A DNA stretch of 16,393 nt from Bacillota bacterium (GTDB taxonomy: Bacteria; Bacillota; Clostridia; Oscillospirales; Oscillospiraceae). A program made the translations under genes and the position numbers. The notes beneath the pieces are model-generated. The model did not search any database. It was not told the origin of the DNA and saw only the letters and a program-made list of their open reading frames with translations. The stretch is from NCBI GenBank assembly GCA_023406225.1, contig JAEXWS010000165.1, positions 1-16,393 of the forward strand. Direction: 5' to 3'. Below, in pieces: positions 7,570-15,180 of this stretch (the stretch's first letter is position 1; each line of letters opens with the position of its first letter).

Positions 7570-8592
7570 GTGCGGCATCTATTGAAACAGCCGGAAGGGA
7601 AGGCCCGTGTCTGGAGCGCGTTTGTCCTGACGGGATGCGTTTTGCTGGCGGCGGCGCTGTGTTCCTTCTGCGTGGGGAAATATCCGATCTCCCTGCGGGA
7701 GATCGGGCGGCTGCTGACCGGCGGCCCCGTCAGCGCCATGACCGGAAAGGTGTTCTATACGCTGCGGGTCTCCCGGACCTGCATGGCCCTTTTGGGCGGC
7801 GCCGGCCTGGGTCTGGCCGGCGCCGTCTATCAGATCATTTTTAAAAATCCCCTGGCTTCCCCGGACATCATCGGCATCTCGTCAGGCGCCAATCTGGGCG
7901 CGGCGGTGGTCATTGTCACCGTCAGCGGCACGATGTACAGCGTGGCGGCCGGGGCGTTTATCGGCGGTCTGCTGGCGGTGGTTTCGGTCGTGTTGCTGGT
8001 GCAGGCGACCGGCTCCAGATCGACTTCGACCTATGTTCTGGCGGGCATCATCATTGCGGCGGTGGCCAAGGCGCTGATCATGCTGCTGAAGTACTGCGCG
8101 GACTCGGAGTCCAAAATGGCCGCCATCGAATACTGGACCATGGGAACGCTTTCCGCCGTCACCGGCAGCAAGGTGCTGGCGATCCTTCCTTTTTGGCTGG
8201 CGGGATTCCTCGGCCTGTTTCTGCTTCAGCGGCAGATCCAGCTCTTATCCTTGAATGAAGATGAGTGCCAGTCCCTGGGGGTCCGCCTGCGCCCCATCCG
8301 GTGGGTGGTGCTGGCCTTGTCCACGCTGCTGGTGGCGTCCGTGATCAGCGTGACGGGCCTGATCTCCTTTACGGGGCTGATCTCCCCCCACATTGCAAGG
8401 CTGATGATCAAACGGCAGAACGCGCAGACGATGGCGCTCAGCGCGATGGTGGGCGGCGCGGTCCTTTTGATCTCGGATATTCTGGCGCGGGCCCTGTACG
8501 CGGCGGAACTGCCCATCAGTATTTTGACCACCGTCATCGGCGTGCCGGTGCTGATCTGGTTCATGTGCGCAAGGAGGACGCGGCGGATATGA
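7570..8592 (+). CDS. FecCD/BtuC-type ABC transporter permease
   Basis: A 340-residue polytopic membrane protein of the FecCD family (about ten transmembrane helices), forming the channel of an iron-chelate/cobalamin-type importer. Family landmarks: LRVSRTCMALLGGAGLGLAG, NPLASPDIIGISSGANLGA, the cytoplasmic coupling region EDECQSLGVRLRPIRW, and VTGLISFTGLISPHIARLM near the C-terminus. Translation starts at a GTG (7570) with GAGGAG 8 nt upstream; no in-frame ATG with a suitable ribosome site lies nearby. The stop overlaps the ATPase start (ATGA), so the two are translationally coupled. Only one permease gene is present, so a homodimer is expected. Substrate specificity is not resolvable. Confidence 0.94.
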   Translation: MRHLLKQPEGKARVWSAFVLTGCVLLAAALCSFCVGKYPISLREIGRLLTGGPVSAMTGKVFYTLRVSRTCMALLGGAGLGLAGAVYQIIFKNPLASPDIIGISSGANLGAAVVIVTVSGTMYSVAAGAFIGGLLAVVSVVLLVQATGSRSTSTYVLAGIIIAAVAKALIMLLKYCADSESKMAAIEYWTMGTLSAVTGSKVLAILPFWLAGFLGLFLLQRQIQLLSLNEDECQSLGVRLRPIRWVVLALSTLLVASVISVTGLISFTGLISPHIARLMIKRQNAQTMALSAMVGGAVLLISDILARALYAAELPISILTTVIGVPVLIWFMCARRTRRI

Positions 8593-9365
8593 CACCGGTG
8601 CTATCTGTGGAACATCTCTCCTGCGGCTACGGGCATGACGATACCGTGCGGGATGTGAGCCTGACGGTGGGGCGCGGGGAGTTCTGCGCCCTGCTGGGGC
8701 TGAACGGCTGCGGCAAAACCACGCTGATCCGGTCCGTTTGCGGCCTCCTTCCGATCCGAAAGGGGCGCTGCCTGGTAAACGGCGAGGACTGCGCGGCGCT
8801 CCATGAGCGCCAGCGCGCCCTGCGGATGTCCTACATTCCCCAGCGGGGGAGCATGATCACCGGGAAAACCGTTCTGGATGTGGTCTTGATGGGATGCAAC
8901 GCGCACCTGCGCCTTTTGGAATCGCCGGGAGAGGCCTTTCGGCGCTCGGCCCTGGACGCCCTGGAGCGCCTGGGTCTGGCGGAATATGCCGCCAAGGATT
9001 ACGCCACGCTGAGCGAGGGGCAAAAGCAGCTGGTGATCCTGGCGCGGACATTGGTGCAGGACGCGCCCGTGATGCTGATGGATGAGCCGGACAGCGCGCT
9101 GGATTTTGTAAACCGCAGCATGGTGCTGGAGAAGATCCGCCAGGTTTTGCGGACCCAGAAGAAAGCGGGGCTCATCACGCTCCATGACCCGAATTTCGCG
9201 CTGGCCTATTGCGACCGCCTGCTGCTGATGAAAGAGGGCAGGCTTCTGACGGAGCTGCCTCTGGAAAATGCCGGGGCCGCCGAGATCGAACATACGCTGT
9301 CCCAGATCTATGGCCGCATCCGCATTCTGCGCCATCCGGGAGGATTTGCCATGGTGCACGCATGA
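8589..9365 (+). CDS. FecE/BtuD-type ABC transporter ATP-binding protein
   Basis: A 258-residue ATPase that powers the upstream FecCD-type permease. Motifs: Walker A GLNGCGKTT at 37-45, Q-loop Gln85 (SYIPQR), signature LSEGQKQ at 141-147 (a Glu in place of the usual first Gly), Walker B VMLMDEP at 161-167, D-loop SALD and H-loop His199 (ITLHDPN). The ATG overlaps the permease TGA by four bases. The C-terminal tail runs to RILRHPGGFAMVHA. It is the last gene of the plus-strand operon, and nested inverted repeats follow about 30 nt after the stop. The LSEGQ and DEPDSALD variations are conservative, and activity is expected. Confidence 0.94.
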   Translation: MTPVLSVEHLSCGYGHDDTVRDVSLTVGRGEFCALLGLNGCGKTTLIRSVCGLLPIRKGRCLVNGEDCAALHERQRALRMSYIPQRGSMITGKTVLDVVLMGCNAHLRLLESPGEAFRRSALDALERLGLAEYAAKDYATLSEGQKQLVILARTLVQDAPVMLMDEPDSALDFVNRSMVLEKIRQVLRTQKKAGLITLHDPNFALAYCDRLLLMKEGRLLTELPLENAGAAEIEHTLSQIYGRIRILRHPGGFAMVHA

Positions 9366-9394
9366 CGGGGCGGGCCGGATCTGAATGGAACTCG

Positions 9395-9453
9395 TTTCGA
9401 AGGCCGCCGCGCCGCAGGGGGCCTCCTGCTTTTCCGGCGGCAGGCAATCGAAA
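9395..9453 (+). other. Nested inverted repeats at the 3' end of the FecBCD-type operon
   Basis: Three nested arm pairs: TTTCGA/TCGAAA (9395-9400/9448-9453), GCCGCC/GGCGGC (9403-9408/9436-9441) and GCAGG/CCTGC (9414-9418/9425-9429). No T tract follows, so this is a 3'-end stabiliser or factor-dependent stop at best. The rest of the 9366-9610 gap holds no credible gene. Confidence 0.35.
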
Positions 9454-9550
9454 AACGTATCTTCCGGAGACATGTTTTTGAAACCGGGGGAGGCTTTTTG
9501 GGGCGGCGAATGGTCTTTGTGAACCGGCGCAAATAGCTCCGCCAGGGCGG

Positions 9551-9587
9551 AAAAGAGAGTCCCCGGTCCTGAAAAGGGCCGGGGACT
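9551..9587 (-). terminator. Terminator of the minus-strand liv/CoA-transferase operon
   Basis: A 12-bp stem (AGTCCCCGGTCC 9558-9569 with GGGCCGGGGACT 9576-9587 on the plus strand, one T-G pair) and a 6-nt loop. Read on the minus strand it is followed by CTCTTTTCC, a modest T tract, 24 nt after the CoA-transferase stop. In the plus direction no Ts follow, so it serves the minus operon best. Confidence 0.65.
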
Positions 9588-9610
9588 TCAACTGCTTGAA
9601 AAAGCCGGAC

Positions 9611-11221
9611 TTACTGGGCTTTTTTGCAGTCATGCCATAGATCGGGGGATCGCCGCTTCATTTCGCCCCAGGAAAGGCCCATCAATCCCTCCTGGAAAAG
9701 CCGCGCGTCCATGGTTTTCAAATCGTCGGAGATGTTCGGCGTGAACTCCATTTGATCCAAAATATCCCGCCGCAGGTCGACGCCGGGCGCGATCTCGATC
9801 AAAGTCATGCCGGAACCGGTCAGTTGGAACACGGCGCGCTCCGTGATATACAGAACATGCTGGCCGGTCCGGTTGGCGTGCTTTCCGGAGAAGGTGATTT
9901 GCTGAACGTCCCTTACCAGCTTCTTGATCCGGCCCTCCTGCAAAATGCGCAGGCCGCCGTCCCGCACCTCGATCTTCAGCCCGCCTGCGGTCATCGTGCC
10001 GCAAAAGACGACGTTTTTTGTGGACTGTGTGATATTGATGAAGCCGCCGGCGCCGGCCACCTTGGGGCCGAACTTTGAAACGTTCACGTTCCCGAAGCGG
10101 TCGGTCTCCGCCAGGCCCAGATAGGCGAGGTCCAGACCGCCGCCGTCATAGGAGTCGAACTGCGTGGACTGAAATAAAATACAGTCTGGATTCAGGGAGG
10201 AGCCGAAGCCGATGCCCGACACAGGCACCCCGCCCACAGGGCCGGATTCGATGGAAAGCGTCAGCATGTCCCGGAGATTTTCCTCCTCGGCCACCTTGCC
10301 CACGCCCTCAGGCACGCCGATGCCCAGGTTGATGACGGAATTGGGGACCAATTCCATGGCGGCTCTGCGGCTGACGATCTTCTTGGCGTCCAGACCGGCC
10401 TTTTCCTGGCTGTGCAGGATGAGTTCCCGGCAGCTGCCGCAATAGGCGGGATTGAACTGCTCATCAAAGGTCATCATGTGGTTATGGAGATCGGCGACGG
10501 GAACGACATAGTCCACCAGAGTCCCCGGAATGCGGACCTTATGCATATCCAGCGTGCCGTAGGGCACGACTTTCTTCACCTGGACAAAGACGGTGCCGCC
10601 GTTGTTTTTCACGGCCTGCGCCGCCTGCAGGGATTCCAGATAGCAGGGCTCTTCCTCCAGGGAGATATTGCCCTTCTCATCGGCATAAGTCCCCCGCAGA
10701 AAGGCGTAATCCGGTTTTTTGGCGTGGCGGTAGAGCAGATATTCCATCCCGTTCAGCTCCACAAGCTCCACGATATCTTCCGTCGTACAGGCGTTGAGCT
10801 TTCCGCCCTCGATGCGGGGATCCACGAAGGTCTCCAGCCCGATCCGGGTAATGGTGGGACGGGAGGCGGCGATATCCCGGAACATGTGGGAGATGACGCC
10901 CTGCGGCAGGTTGTAGGCCTGGATCCGATTCTGGGCGATCAGAGCCTGGATTTTGGTGGCAGGGCCGAAATGGCCGCCGATGATGCAATCCAACAGGCCC
11001 TCGTGGGCCATGTGGTTCAGGCCCCTGCCGCCCTTGTCCCCCTGGCCGGAGGAGTGGAGCCAGCTGAGATGCCGCGGTTTTCCCGTCTCCAAAAAGCGCT
11101 TTTCCAGCTCAAGCATCAGCTCCTCGGCCACATCGTTGCCGCCCATCCCCTGGGAGCAGAGCGTTTTCCCGTCCTCGATCATGGCGGCGGCCTGTGCAGA
11201 AGTGATTACTTTTACGCTCAT
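9611..11221 (-). CDS. Family I acyl-CoA:acetate/propionate CoA-transferase (Pct/YdiF-like)
   Basis: A 536-residue CoA-transferase carrying both alpha- and beta-type halves in one chain, as in propionate CoA-transferase (about 520-530 aa). It moves CoA from a donor such as acetyl- or propionyl-CoA to a short-chain acid through a glutamyl-CoA thioester. The catalytic Glu is Glu325 in LTLSIESGPVGGVP; the N-terminal half has the Gly-rich QGMGGNDVAE region, and later landmarks are GAGGFINITQSTKNVVF and FTPNI. The ATG at 11221 has AGGA ten nt upstream; the frame stays open to a TTG at 11272, but without a better ribosome site. It is the last gene of the liv-type operon, 57 nt after the MaoC gene, and its stop is followed by the operon terminator. 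It presumably activates the imported acid; the exact acid is unknown. Confidence 0.93.
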   Translation of the reverse strand: MSVKVITSAQAAAMIEDGKTLCSQGMGGNDVAEELMLELEKRFLETGKPRHLSWLHSSGQGDKGGRGLNHMAHEGLLDCIIGGHFGPATKIQALIAQNRIQAYNLPQGVISHMFRDIAASRPTITRIGLETFVDPRIEGGKLNACTTEDIVELVELNGMEYLLYRHAKKPDYAFLRGTYADEKGNISLEEEPCYLESLQAAQAVKNNGGTVFVQVKKVVPYGTLDMHKVRIPGTLVDYVVPVADLHNHMMTFDEQFNPAYCGSCRELILHSQEKAGLDAKKIVSRRAAMELVPNSVINLGIGVPEGVGKVAEEENLRDMLTLSIESGPVGGVPVSGIGFGSSLNPDCILFQSTQFDSYDGGGLDLAYLGLAETDRFGNVNVSKFGPKVAGAGGFINITQSTKNVVFCGTMTAGGLKIEVRDGGLRILQEGRIKKLVRDVQQITFSGKHANRTGQHVLYITERAVFQLTGSGMTLIEIAPGVDLRRDILDQMEFTPNISDDLKTMDARLFQEGLMGLSWGEMKRRSPDLWHDCKKAQ

Positions 11222-11278
11222 AAATCTAATTTCCTTCCTTGATGAAACGCCCAAACAGCTCTTTATATTCAAAAACGC

Positions 11279-11698
11279 TCACAGGATGTATTCCTGGCCC
11301 TCGCCGGTGATGACCAGCTCATCCCGCTGGTTGAAGCACTCCGTCTTGATCCTGACACGGCGCTTCTCATCCATTTTTTCGCTCACGGTGGCGACGGCGG
11401 TGATGGTATCGCCCACGTAGACCGGCTTCAGGAACTTCAGAGACTGGCTGGAGTATACATTGCCGAAGGTGGACTGCGTCATGACGGTGGAGATCAGACC
11501 CGCGACCATCAATCCGGGCACGATCACGTCCTGGAACCGCGTGGCGGCGGCGTACTCCTTGTCGATATGGACAGGGTTCATATCGCCGGTCAGGCCGACC
11601 CAGAGGATCATGTCGGTCTGCGTCATGGTCTTTGTGAATGTTTCCTGATCGTTCACATGAATGTCGTCCCAGCGCTTGATTTTCTTGGAATAATCCAT
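11279..11698 (-). CDS. MaoC-like (R)-specific enoyl-CoA hydratase / hydroxyacyl-CoA dehydratase
   Basis: A 139-residue single hot-dog domain of the MaoC/PhaJ class, which interconverts trans-2-enoyl-CoA and (R)-3-hydroxyacyl-CoA. The hydratase-2 motif is intact: TGDMNPVHID with Asp39, Asn41 and His44, at the same Asp-to-His spacing as the catalytic pair in PhaJ. The following RFQDVIVPGLMVAGLIS matches the conserved stretch, with VPGLM where many members read VHGML. The ATG at 11698 has GGAGGG 7 nt upstream; an earlier in-frame TTG at 11734 would overlap livF and has no better site. It lies between livF (32 nt upstream) and the CoA-transferase (57 nt downstream), so it should act on the CoA ester that enzyme makes, in the cytoplasm. 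Chain-length preference is unknown. Confidence 0.9.
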   Translation of the reverse strand: MDYSKKIKRWDDIHVNDQETFTKTMTQTDMILWVGLTGDMNPVHIDKEYAAATRFQDVIVPGLMVAGLISTVMTQSTFGNVYSSQSLKFLKPVYVGDTITAVATVSEKMDEKRRVRIKTECFNQRDELVITGEGQEYIL

Positions 11699-11730
11699 AG
11701 AGATTCCCTCCGCCTTTATTTTTGTTTGGA

Positions 11731-12444
11731 TCAAAGTCCGAGGAATGCTTTTTTCACATGCGGGTCGTTGATAAGATCCGAGGAAAGCCCTTCCATGGAG
11801 ATGGAGCCGTTTTCCAGAACATAGGTGCGCCGGCTGATCTTCAGGGCCTGCTTCACGTTCTGCTCAACCAGCATGACGGTGGTGCCGGACTTTGCAATGG
11901 TCTTGATGAGCTCAAAAAGCGTGCCCACCAGCAGGGGGGACAGGCCCAGCGAGGGTTCGTCCAGCATCAGGATCTTGGGATTTTCCATCAGCGCGCGGCC
12001 GATCGCCAGCATCTGCTGCTCGCCGCCGGAGAGCGTGTTGGCGATCTGCTTTTCCCGCTCCTTCAGCCGGGGCAGCAGCTGATAGATGTATTGCAGGTTC
12101 TCCTTCCGGGACTTGCGGACATGCTTCATGGAGCTGCCCACCAGAAGGTTTTCGTGCACGGTCATATGGGGAAACAGCTTCCGGCCCTCGGGGACCTGGA
12201 TGATGCCCTTCTCCGCGATCTTGTGCGCGGGCAGATGATCCACCCGCTCGCCCCAAAGCATGATCTCGCCCGCGGTGGTGGGAAGCTGGCCGGAGATGGT
12301 GCGCATCAGGGTGCTTTTTCCGGCGCCGTTGGCGCCGACGATGCTGACGATCTCTCCTTCCTCCACGAACAGGGAGATGTCGTTGAGGACCTTCACATCG
12401 CCGTATCCAGAGTATAAACCATTGATCTCAAGCAATTTACTCAT
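11731..12444 (-). CDS. livF: LivF-type ABC transporter ATP-binding protein
   Basis: A 237-residue ATPase, one of the two motor subunits of a HAAT (branched-chain amino acid type) importer. Walker [10 protein letters not shown] at 37-45, the LivF hallmark [17 protein letters not shown] at 84-100, signature LSGGEQQ at 138-144 and Walker B ILMLDEP at 158-164. Three in-frame starts lie together (GTG 12453, ATG 12450, ATG 12444). I chose 12444 because AGGTG ends 6 nt upstream and the product begins at [15 protein letters not shown]. It overlaps the end of livG by 8 bases, indicating coupled translation. The MaoC gene follows 32 nt after its stop. Substrate is set by the binding protein, not by this subunit. 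Confidence 0.93.
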   Translation of the reverse strand: MSKLLEINGLYSGYGDVKVLNDISLFVEEGEIVSIVGANGAGKSTLMRTISGQLPTTAGEIMLWGERVDHLPAHKIAEKGIIQVPEGRKLFPHMTVHENLLVGSSMKHVRKSRKENLQYIYQLLPRLKEREKQIANTLSGGEQQMLAIGRALMENPKILMLDEPSLGLSPLLVGTLFELIKTIAKSGTTVMLVEQNVKQALKISRRTYVLENGSISMEGLSSDLINDPHVKKAFLGL

Positions 12445-13162
12445 AGTCATCACCTAAGTACGCCTTAATCACATCGGGGTTGCTGGTAACCTCCGCGGGA
12501 GTGCCGGCGGCGATGGGCCTGCCGTAGTCCAGAACGTAGATCCGGGAGCAGATGGCCATCGTCGCTTGCAGCACGTGTTCGATCATCAGGATGCTGACGC
12601 CCGTGGAATTGATCTTGCGGATCAGCAGGATGGCCTCCTCGATCTCGGTGGGATTCAGGCCGGCCAGCACCTCGTCCAGCAGGATGAGCTTGGGGCCGGT
12701 GGCCAGGGCCTTGGCGATCTCAAGGCGTTTGCGCTGGGGGAGCGTCAGGTCCTTCGCCTTGCGGTTGGCGATTTGATCCATGCCCACCAGGCGCAGCACA
12801 TCCTCGGCGGTCTTGCGGGATTCCGCCGTTTTGTTGGTGTGGACAAAGCCGCCCACCATCACGTTTTCCAGCACGCTCAGCCCGCCGAACGGGCGTACCA
12901 CCTGGAAGGTGCGGCCAATGCCCCGCTTGCAGACTTCCGGAGCGGACAGGTGCGTGATGTCCTTCCCCTGAAAGATAACCTTGCCGTCAGAGGGCTTGTA
13001 GGCGCCGGAGATCATGTTGAACGCAGTGGTCTTTCCGGCGCCGTTGGGACCGATGAGCCCGACGGCCTCTCCCTCGGTCACGTAGAGATCCAAATGGTCC
13101 ACGGCCGTCAATCCGCCGAAGCGCATCGTCAGGCCCTGGGTTTCCAGAACTTTATTCGCCAT
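12437..13162 (-). CDS. livG: LivG-type ABC transporter ATP-binding protein
   Basis: A 241-residue ATPase that pairs with LivF. Walker A GPNGAGKT at 38-45, the [22 protein letters not shown]-loop region at 81-101 (Gln87), and H-loop His196 (MIEHVLQ). Two motifs depart from the textbook form: the signature is [13 protein letters not shown] (138-150) rather than LSGGQ, and Walker B runs into [11 protein letters not shown] (163-173) with Val in place of Pro. Both variants occur, to my knowledge, in LivG relatives and need not mean loss of activity. The ATG at 13162 has AGGAGAGGTG 7 nt upstream. It overlaps livM by 11 bases and livF by 8. Confidence 0.93.
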   Translation of the reverse strand: MANKVLETQGLTMRFGGLTAVDHLDLYVTEGEAVGLIGPNGAGKTTAFNMISGAYKPSDGKVIFQGKDITHLSAPEVCKRGIGRTFQVVRPFGGLSVLENVMVGGFVHTNKTAESRKTAEDVLRLVGMDQIANRKAKDLTLPQRKRLEIAKALATGPKLILLDEVLAGLNPTEIEEAILLIRKINSTGVSILMIEHVLQATMAICSRIYVLDYGRPIAAGTPAEVTSNPDVIKAYLGDDYE

Positions 13163-14222
13163 CGCCGGACACCTCTCCTTCCTCGCTCTCCAAGGCATCG
13201 GAGACTGTGACGCCCAGATACCGATAGTATAATTTTTCCAAAACCGTGATGAGGCCGGTGGGTTTGAAGAGGATCATGGCGACGATGATGCAGCCGTAGA
13301 TGAACAGGTGAAGCCCCTGGATGGAGCCGCCCAGAAAGTACTGGATGATAGAGCTTACCAGGTTCAGGATGAGGCCGCCAAAGGCGGGGCCCAGCACCGT
13401 GCCGCTGCCGCCGACGATGGCGCCGAACACGATCTGGTTGGACATGGTGGCTCCGGAAGCGACGGCCGCGGGCTCCAGATAGCGGATGATGAGCGCATAG
13501 AACACGCCGCCCAGCGCGGAGAAAACGGCGCTGAGGACGGCCGCCTTCAGCTTTACGCTGCGGACGTTGATGCCCAGCGCTCTGGCCGCGTCCTCGTCGT
13601 CCTTGACGGCGGCCAGCTGAAAGCCCAGCTTGTTGCGCTTCACGTAGGCGGAAACGGCCACGGCGGCCACCAGCATGATGAGGATCATGAAGTAATAGGG
13701 GATCTTGCCGGACCACTGCATATGCAAAGCCCCGTTTTGCATGGTCTGCATGGTCAGGCCCTCTGCGCCGCCGATCTTGATGATGAGATCCTCGCTGATC
13801 TTCCACTCCCGGAAGTTGCTGAGCAGGACCACGATGCCCTCGCCGATGGCCACGGTAGACAGGGTGTAGTAGGCGCCCCGCAGGTTGAAGATGGGAAAGC
13901 CGATGATGACCGCCATCAAGGAGGCCGCCGCGCAGCTTGCAAAGAGCCCGATCCAGGGGGAGACGCCGAACGTGTTGAGCAGTATCGTGACGACATACGC
14001 GCCCGCGGCCACATAGATGCCGTGTCCCAGGGAGACGGTGCCCGCAAAACCGCAGAGCATGTTCCAGGCGGTGGACATATAGGCCCAGAACAGGCACATG
14101 ATGGCCACGTGCACGAAATACGCCTTTGGCAGGCAGAATGGCAGAACGGACAGGCAGAGCAGACCGACGCCGATCAGGCCCCACTTTTTAAGCTGCTGCT
14201 GTTTTGTTAAATTCACTTGCAT
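13152..14222 (-). CDS. livM: LivM-type ABC transporter permease
   Basis: A 356-residue membrane permease, the larger of the two HAAT channel subunits. A hydrophilic start (MQVNLTKQQQLKKW) is followed by hydrophobic helices. Landmarks: the GFAGTVSLGHGIYVAAGAY motif, LRGAYYTLSTVAIGEG, the EAA-like coupling loop AAVKDDEDAARALGINV, and IVGGSGTVLGPAFGGLIL. The C-terminus ends in an unusually acidic tail ([12 protein letters not shown]) after the usual end of the fold. The ATG at 14222 has AGGTG 6 nt upstream; the frame is open to a GTG at 14231 without a better site. It starts 16 nt after the livH stop and overlaps livG. Confidence 0.94.
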   Translation of the reverse strand: MQVNLTKQQQLKKWGLIGVGLLCLSVLPFCLPKAYFVHVAIMCLFWAYMSTAWNMLCGFAGTVSLGHGIYVAAGAYVVTILLNTFGVSPWIGLFASCAAASLMAVIIGFPIFNLRGAYYTLSTVAIGEGIVVLLSNFREWKISEDLIIKIGGAEGLTMQTMQNGALHMQWSGKIPYYFMILIMLVAAVAVSAYVKRNKLGFQLAAVKDDEDAARALGINVRSVKLKAAVLSAVFSALGGVFYALIIRYLEPAAVASGATMSNQIVFGAIVGGSGTVLGPAFGGLILNLVSSIIQYFLGGSIQGLHLFIYGCIIVAMILFKPTGLITVLEKLYYRYLGVTVSDALESEEGEVSGDGE

Positions 14223-14238
14223 ACCATTCACCTACCGT

Positions 14239-15117
14239 TCAATCTAAATGCGTGCCGAACAGGCCGGAGGGCTTCACGAACAGGACGACCAAAAACACCA
14301 GATAGATGAGTACGCTGGTGACCGAGGCCGTCATGAACTGGGCGGCCACCGTTTCGATGAGGCCGATGATGATACCGCCCACCAAGGCCCCGGGAACGCT
14401 GCCCAGACCGCCCAGGACCACCACGATGAAGGCGCGGGTTTGGAACACATTGCCCACGGAGGGCGTGACGTAGTAGAAGGGAAGCAATACCAGGCCCGCC
14501 ACGGCCAGCAGCATCATGCTGATGCCGAATGCCACGGCGAAGGTTTTTTCCGAGTTGATGCCCATCAGGGCGGCGGTGTTGCGGTCCTGGCCGGTGGCGC
14601 GAAGCTGCCTGCCGGATTCCGTCCGCTGCAAGAATACCCACAAAAGCGCGCTGACGGCCAGCGTGATGATGAGACCATACAGCCGGGGCGCGCTGAGGGA
14701 GGTGTTTCCAAAGGTGAACGTGGTATTGGAGAAACTGGTTTGGGCCATGCGGTAATCGGCGCCGAAAATCATCAGCGCCAGGTTTTCTAACACGATGGAA
14801 AAGCCGGCGGTCAGCAGCAGAACGCCGATGGGGTCGTTTTTATCGCTTTCCGCCTTCAACACCGGGCGGATCAGGAACAATTGGGTGGCATAGCCCAGGA
14901 AGAACATCATCGGCCCGATGATGACGATCAGCAAATAGGGGTTGATGCCGGTGATCGCCCAGAGGGAATACCCGGTGATCATGGAGAGCATGAGCATGGC
15001 GCCGTGGGCAAAGTTTGTGACGCGCATCGTTCCGAAAATCAGCGTCAGACCCATTGCAATAAGGCCGTAGATCGCTCCCATACTGCCACCGTTGATTATG
15101 GACGGCATTAGAGACAT
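14239..15117 (-). CDS. livH: LivH-type ABC transporter permease
   Basis: A 292-residue membrane permease, the smaller HAAT channel subunit, fully hydrophobic with about eight helices. Landmarks: SIINGGSMGAIYGLIAMGLT at the start, GTMRVTNFAHGAMLMLSM, the coupling loop RATGQDRNTAALMGINSEK, and VVVLGGLGSVPGALVGGIIIG. The ATG at 15117 is fixed by a strong AGGAGG 7 nt upstream; the open frame extends back to 15171 only across a hairpin. It lies 63 nt downstream of the binding-protein stop. Confidence 0.95.
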   Translation of the reverse strand: MSLMPSIINGGSMGAIYGLIAMGLTLIFGTMRVTNFAHGAMLMLSMITGYSLWAITGINPYLLIVIIGPMMFFLGYATQLFLIRPVLKAESDKNDPIGVLLLTAGFSIVLENLALMIFGADYRMAQTSFSNTTFTFGNTSLSAPRLYGLIITLAVSALLWVFLQRTESGRQLRATGQDRNTAALMGINSEKTFAVAFGISMMLLAVAGLVLLPFYYVTPSVGNVFQTRAFIVVVLGGLGSVPGALVGGIIIGLIETVAAQFMTASVTSVLIYLVFLVVLFVKPSGLFGTHLD

Positions 15118-15135
15118 ATAGCTTCCTCCTGTAGT

Positions 15136-15165
15136 TTCCGGGGACGCCCTCCGGCGTCCCCGGAA
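15136..15165 (-). other. Perfect 13-bp hairpin between the binding-protein gene and livH
   Basis: Arms TTCCGGGGACGCC (15136-15148) and GGCGTCCCCGGAA (15153-15165) with a 4-nt loop. It sits 15 nt after the binding-protein stop and just before the livH ribosome site. No T tract follows on the minus strand, so it probably acts as a 3' stabiliser or partial attenuator, giving more binding protein than permease. Confidence 0.7.
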
Positions 15166-15180
15166 CGGCAACGATTGAAC

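Noticed and set aside
9175..9633. Minus-strand frame across the convergent gap, considered as a small gene.
   Set aside because: Arg/Pro-rich composition, no convincing ribosome site, and it overlaps the ends of two well-supported genes.
9558..15165. Hairpins at 9558-9587 and 15136-15165 both contain GTCCCCGG arms, so a dispersed REP-like family was considered.
   Set aside because: Only an octamer is shared, loops and flanks differ, and GC-rich hairpins share such words by chance. Two copies are not enough.
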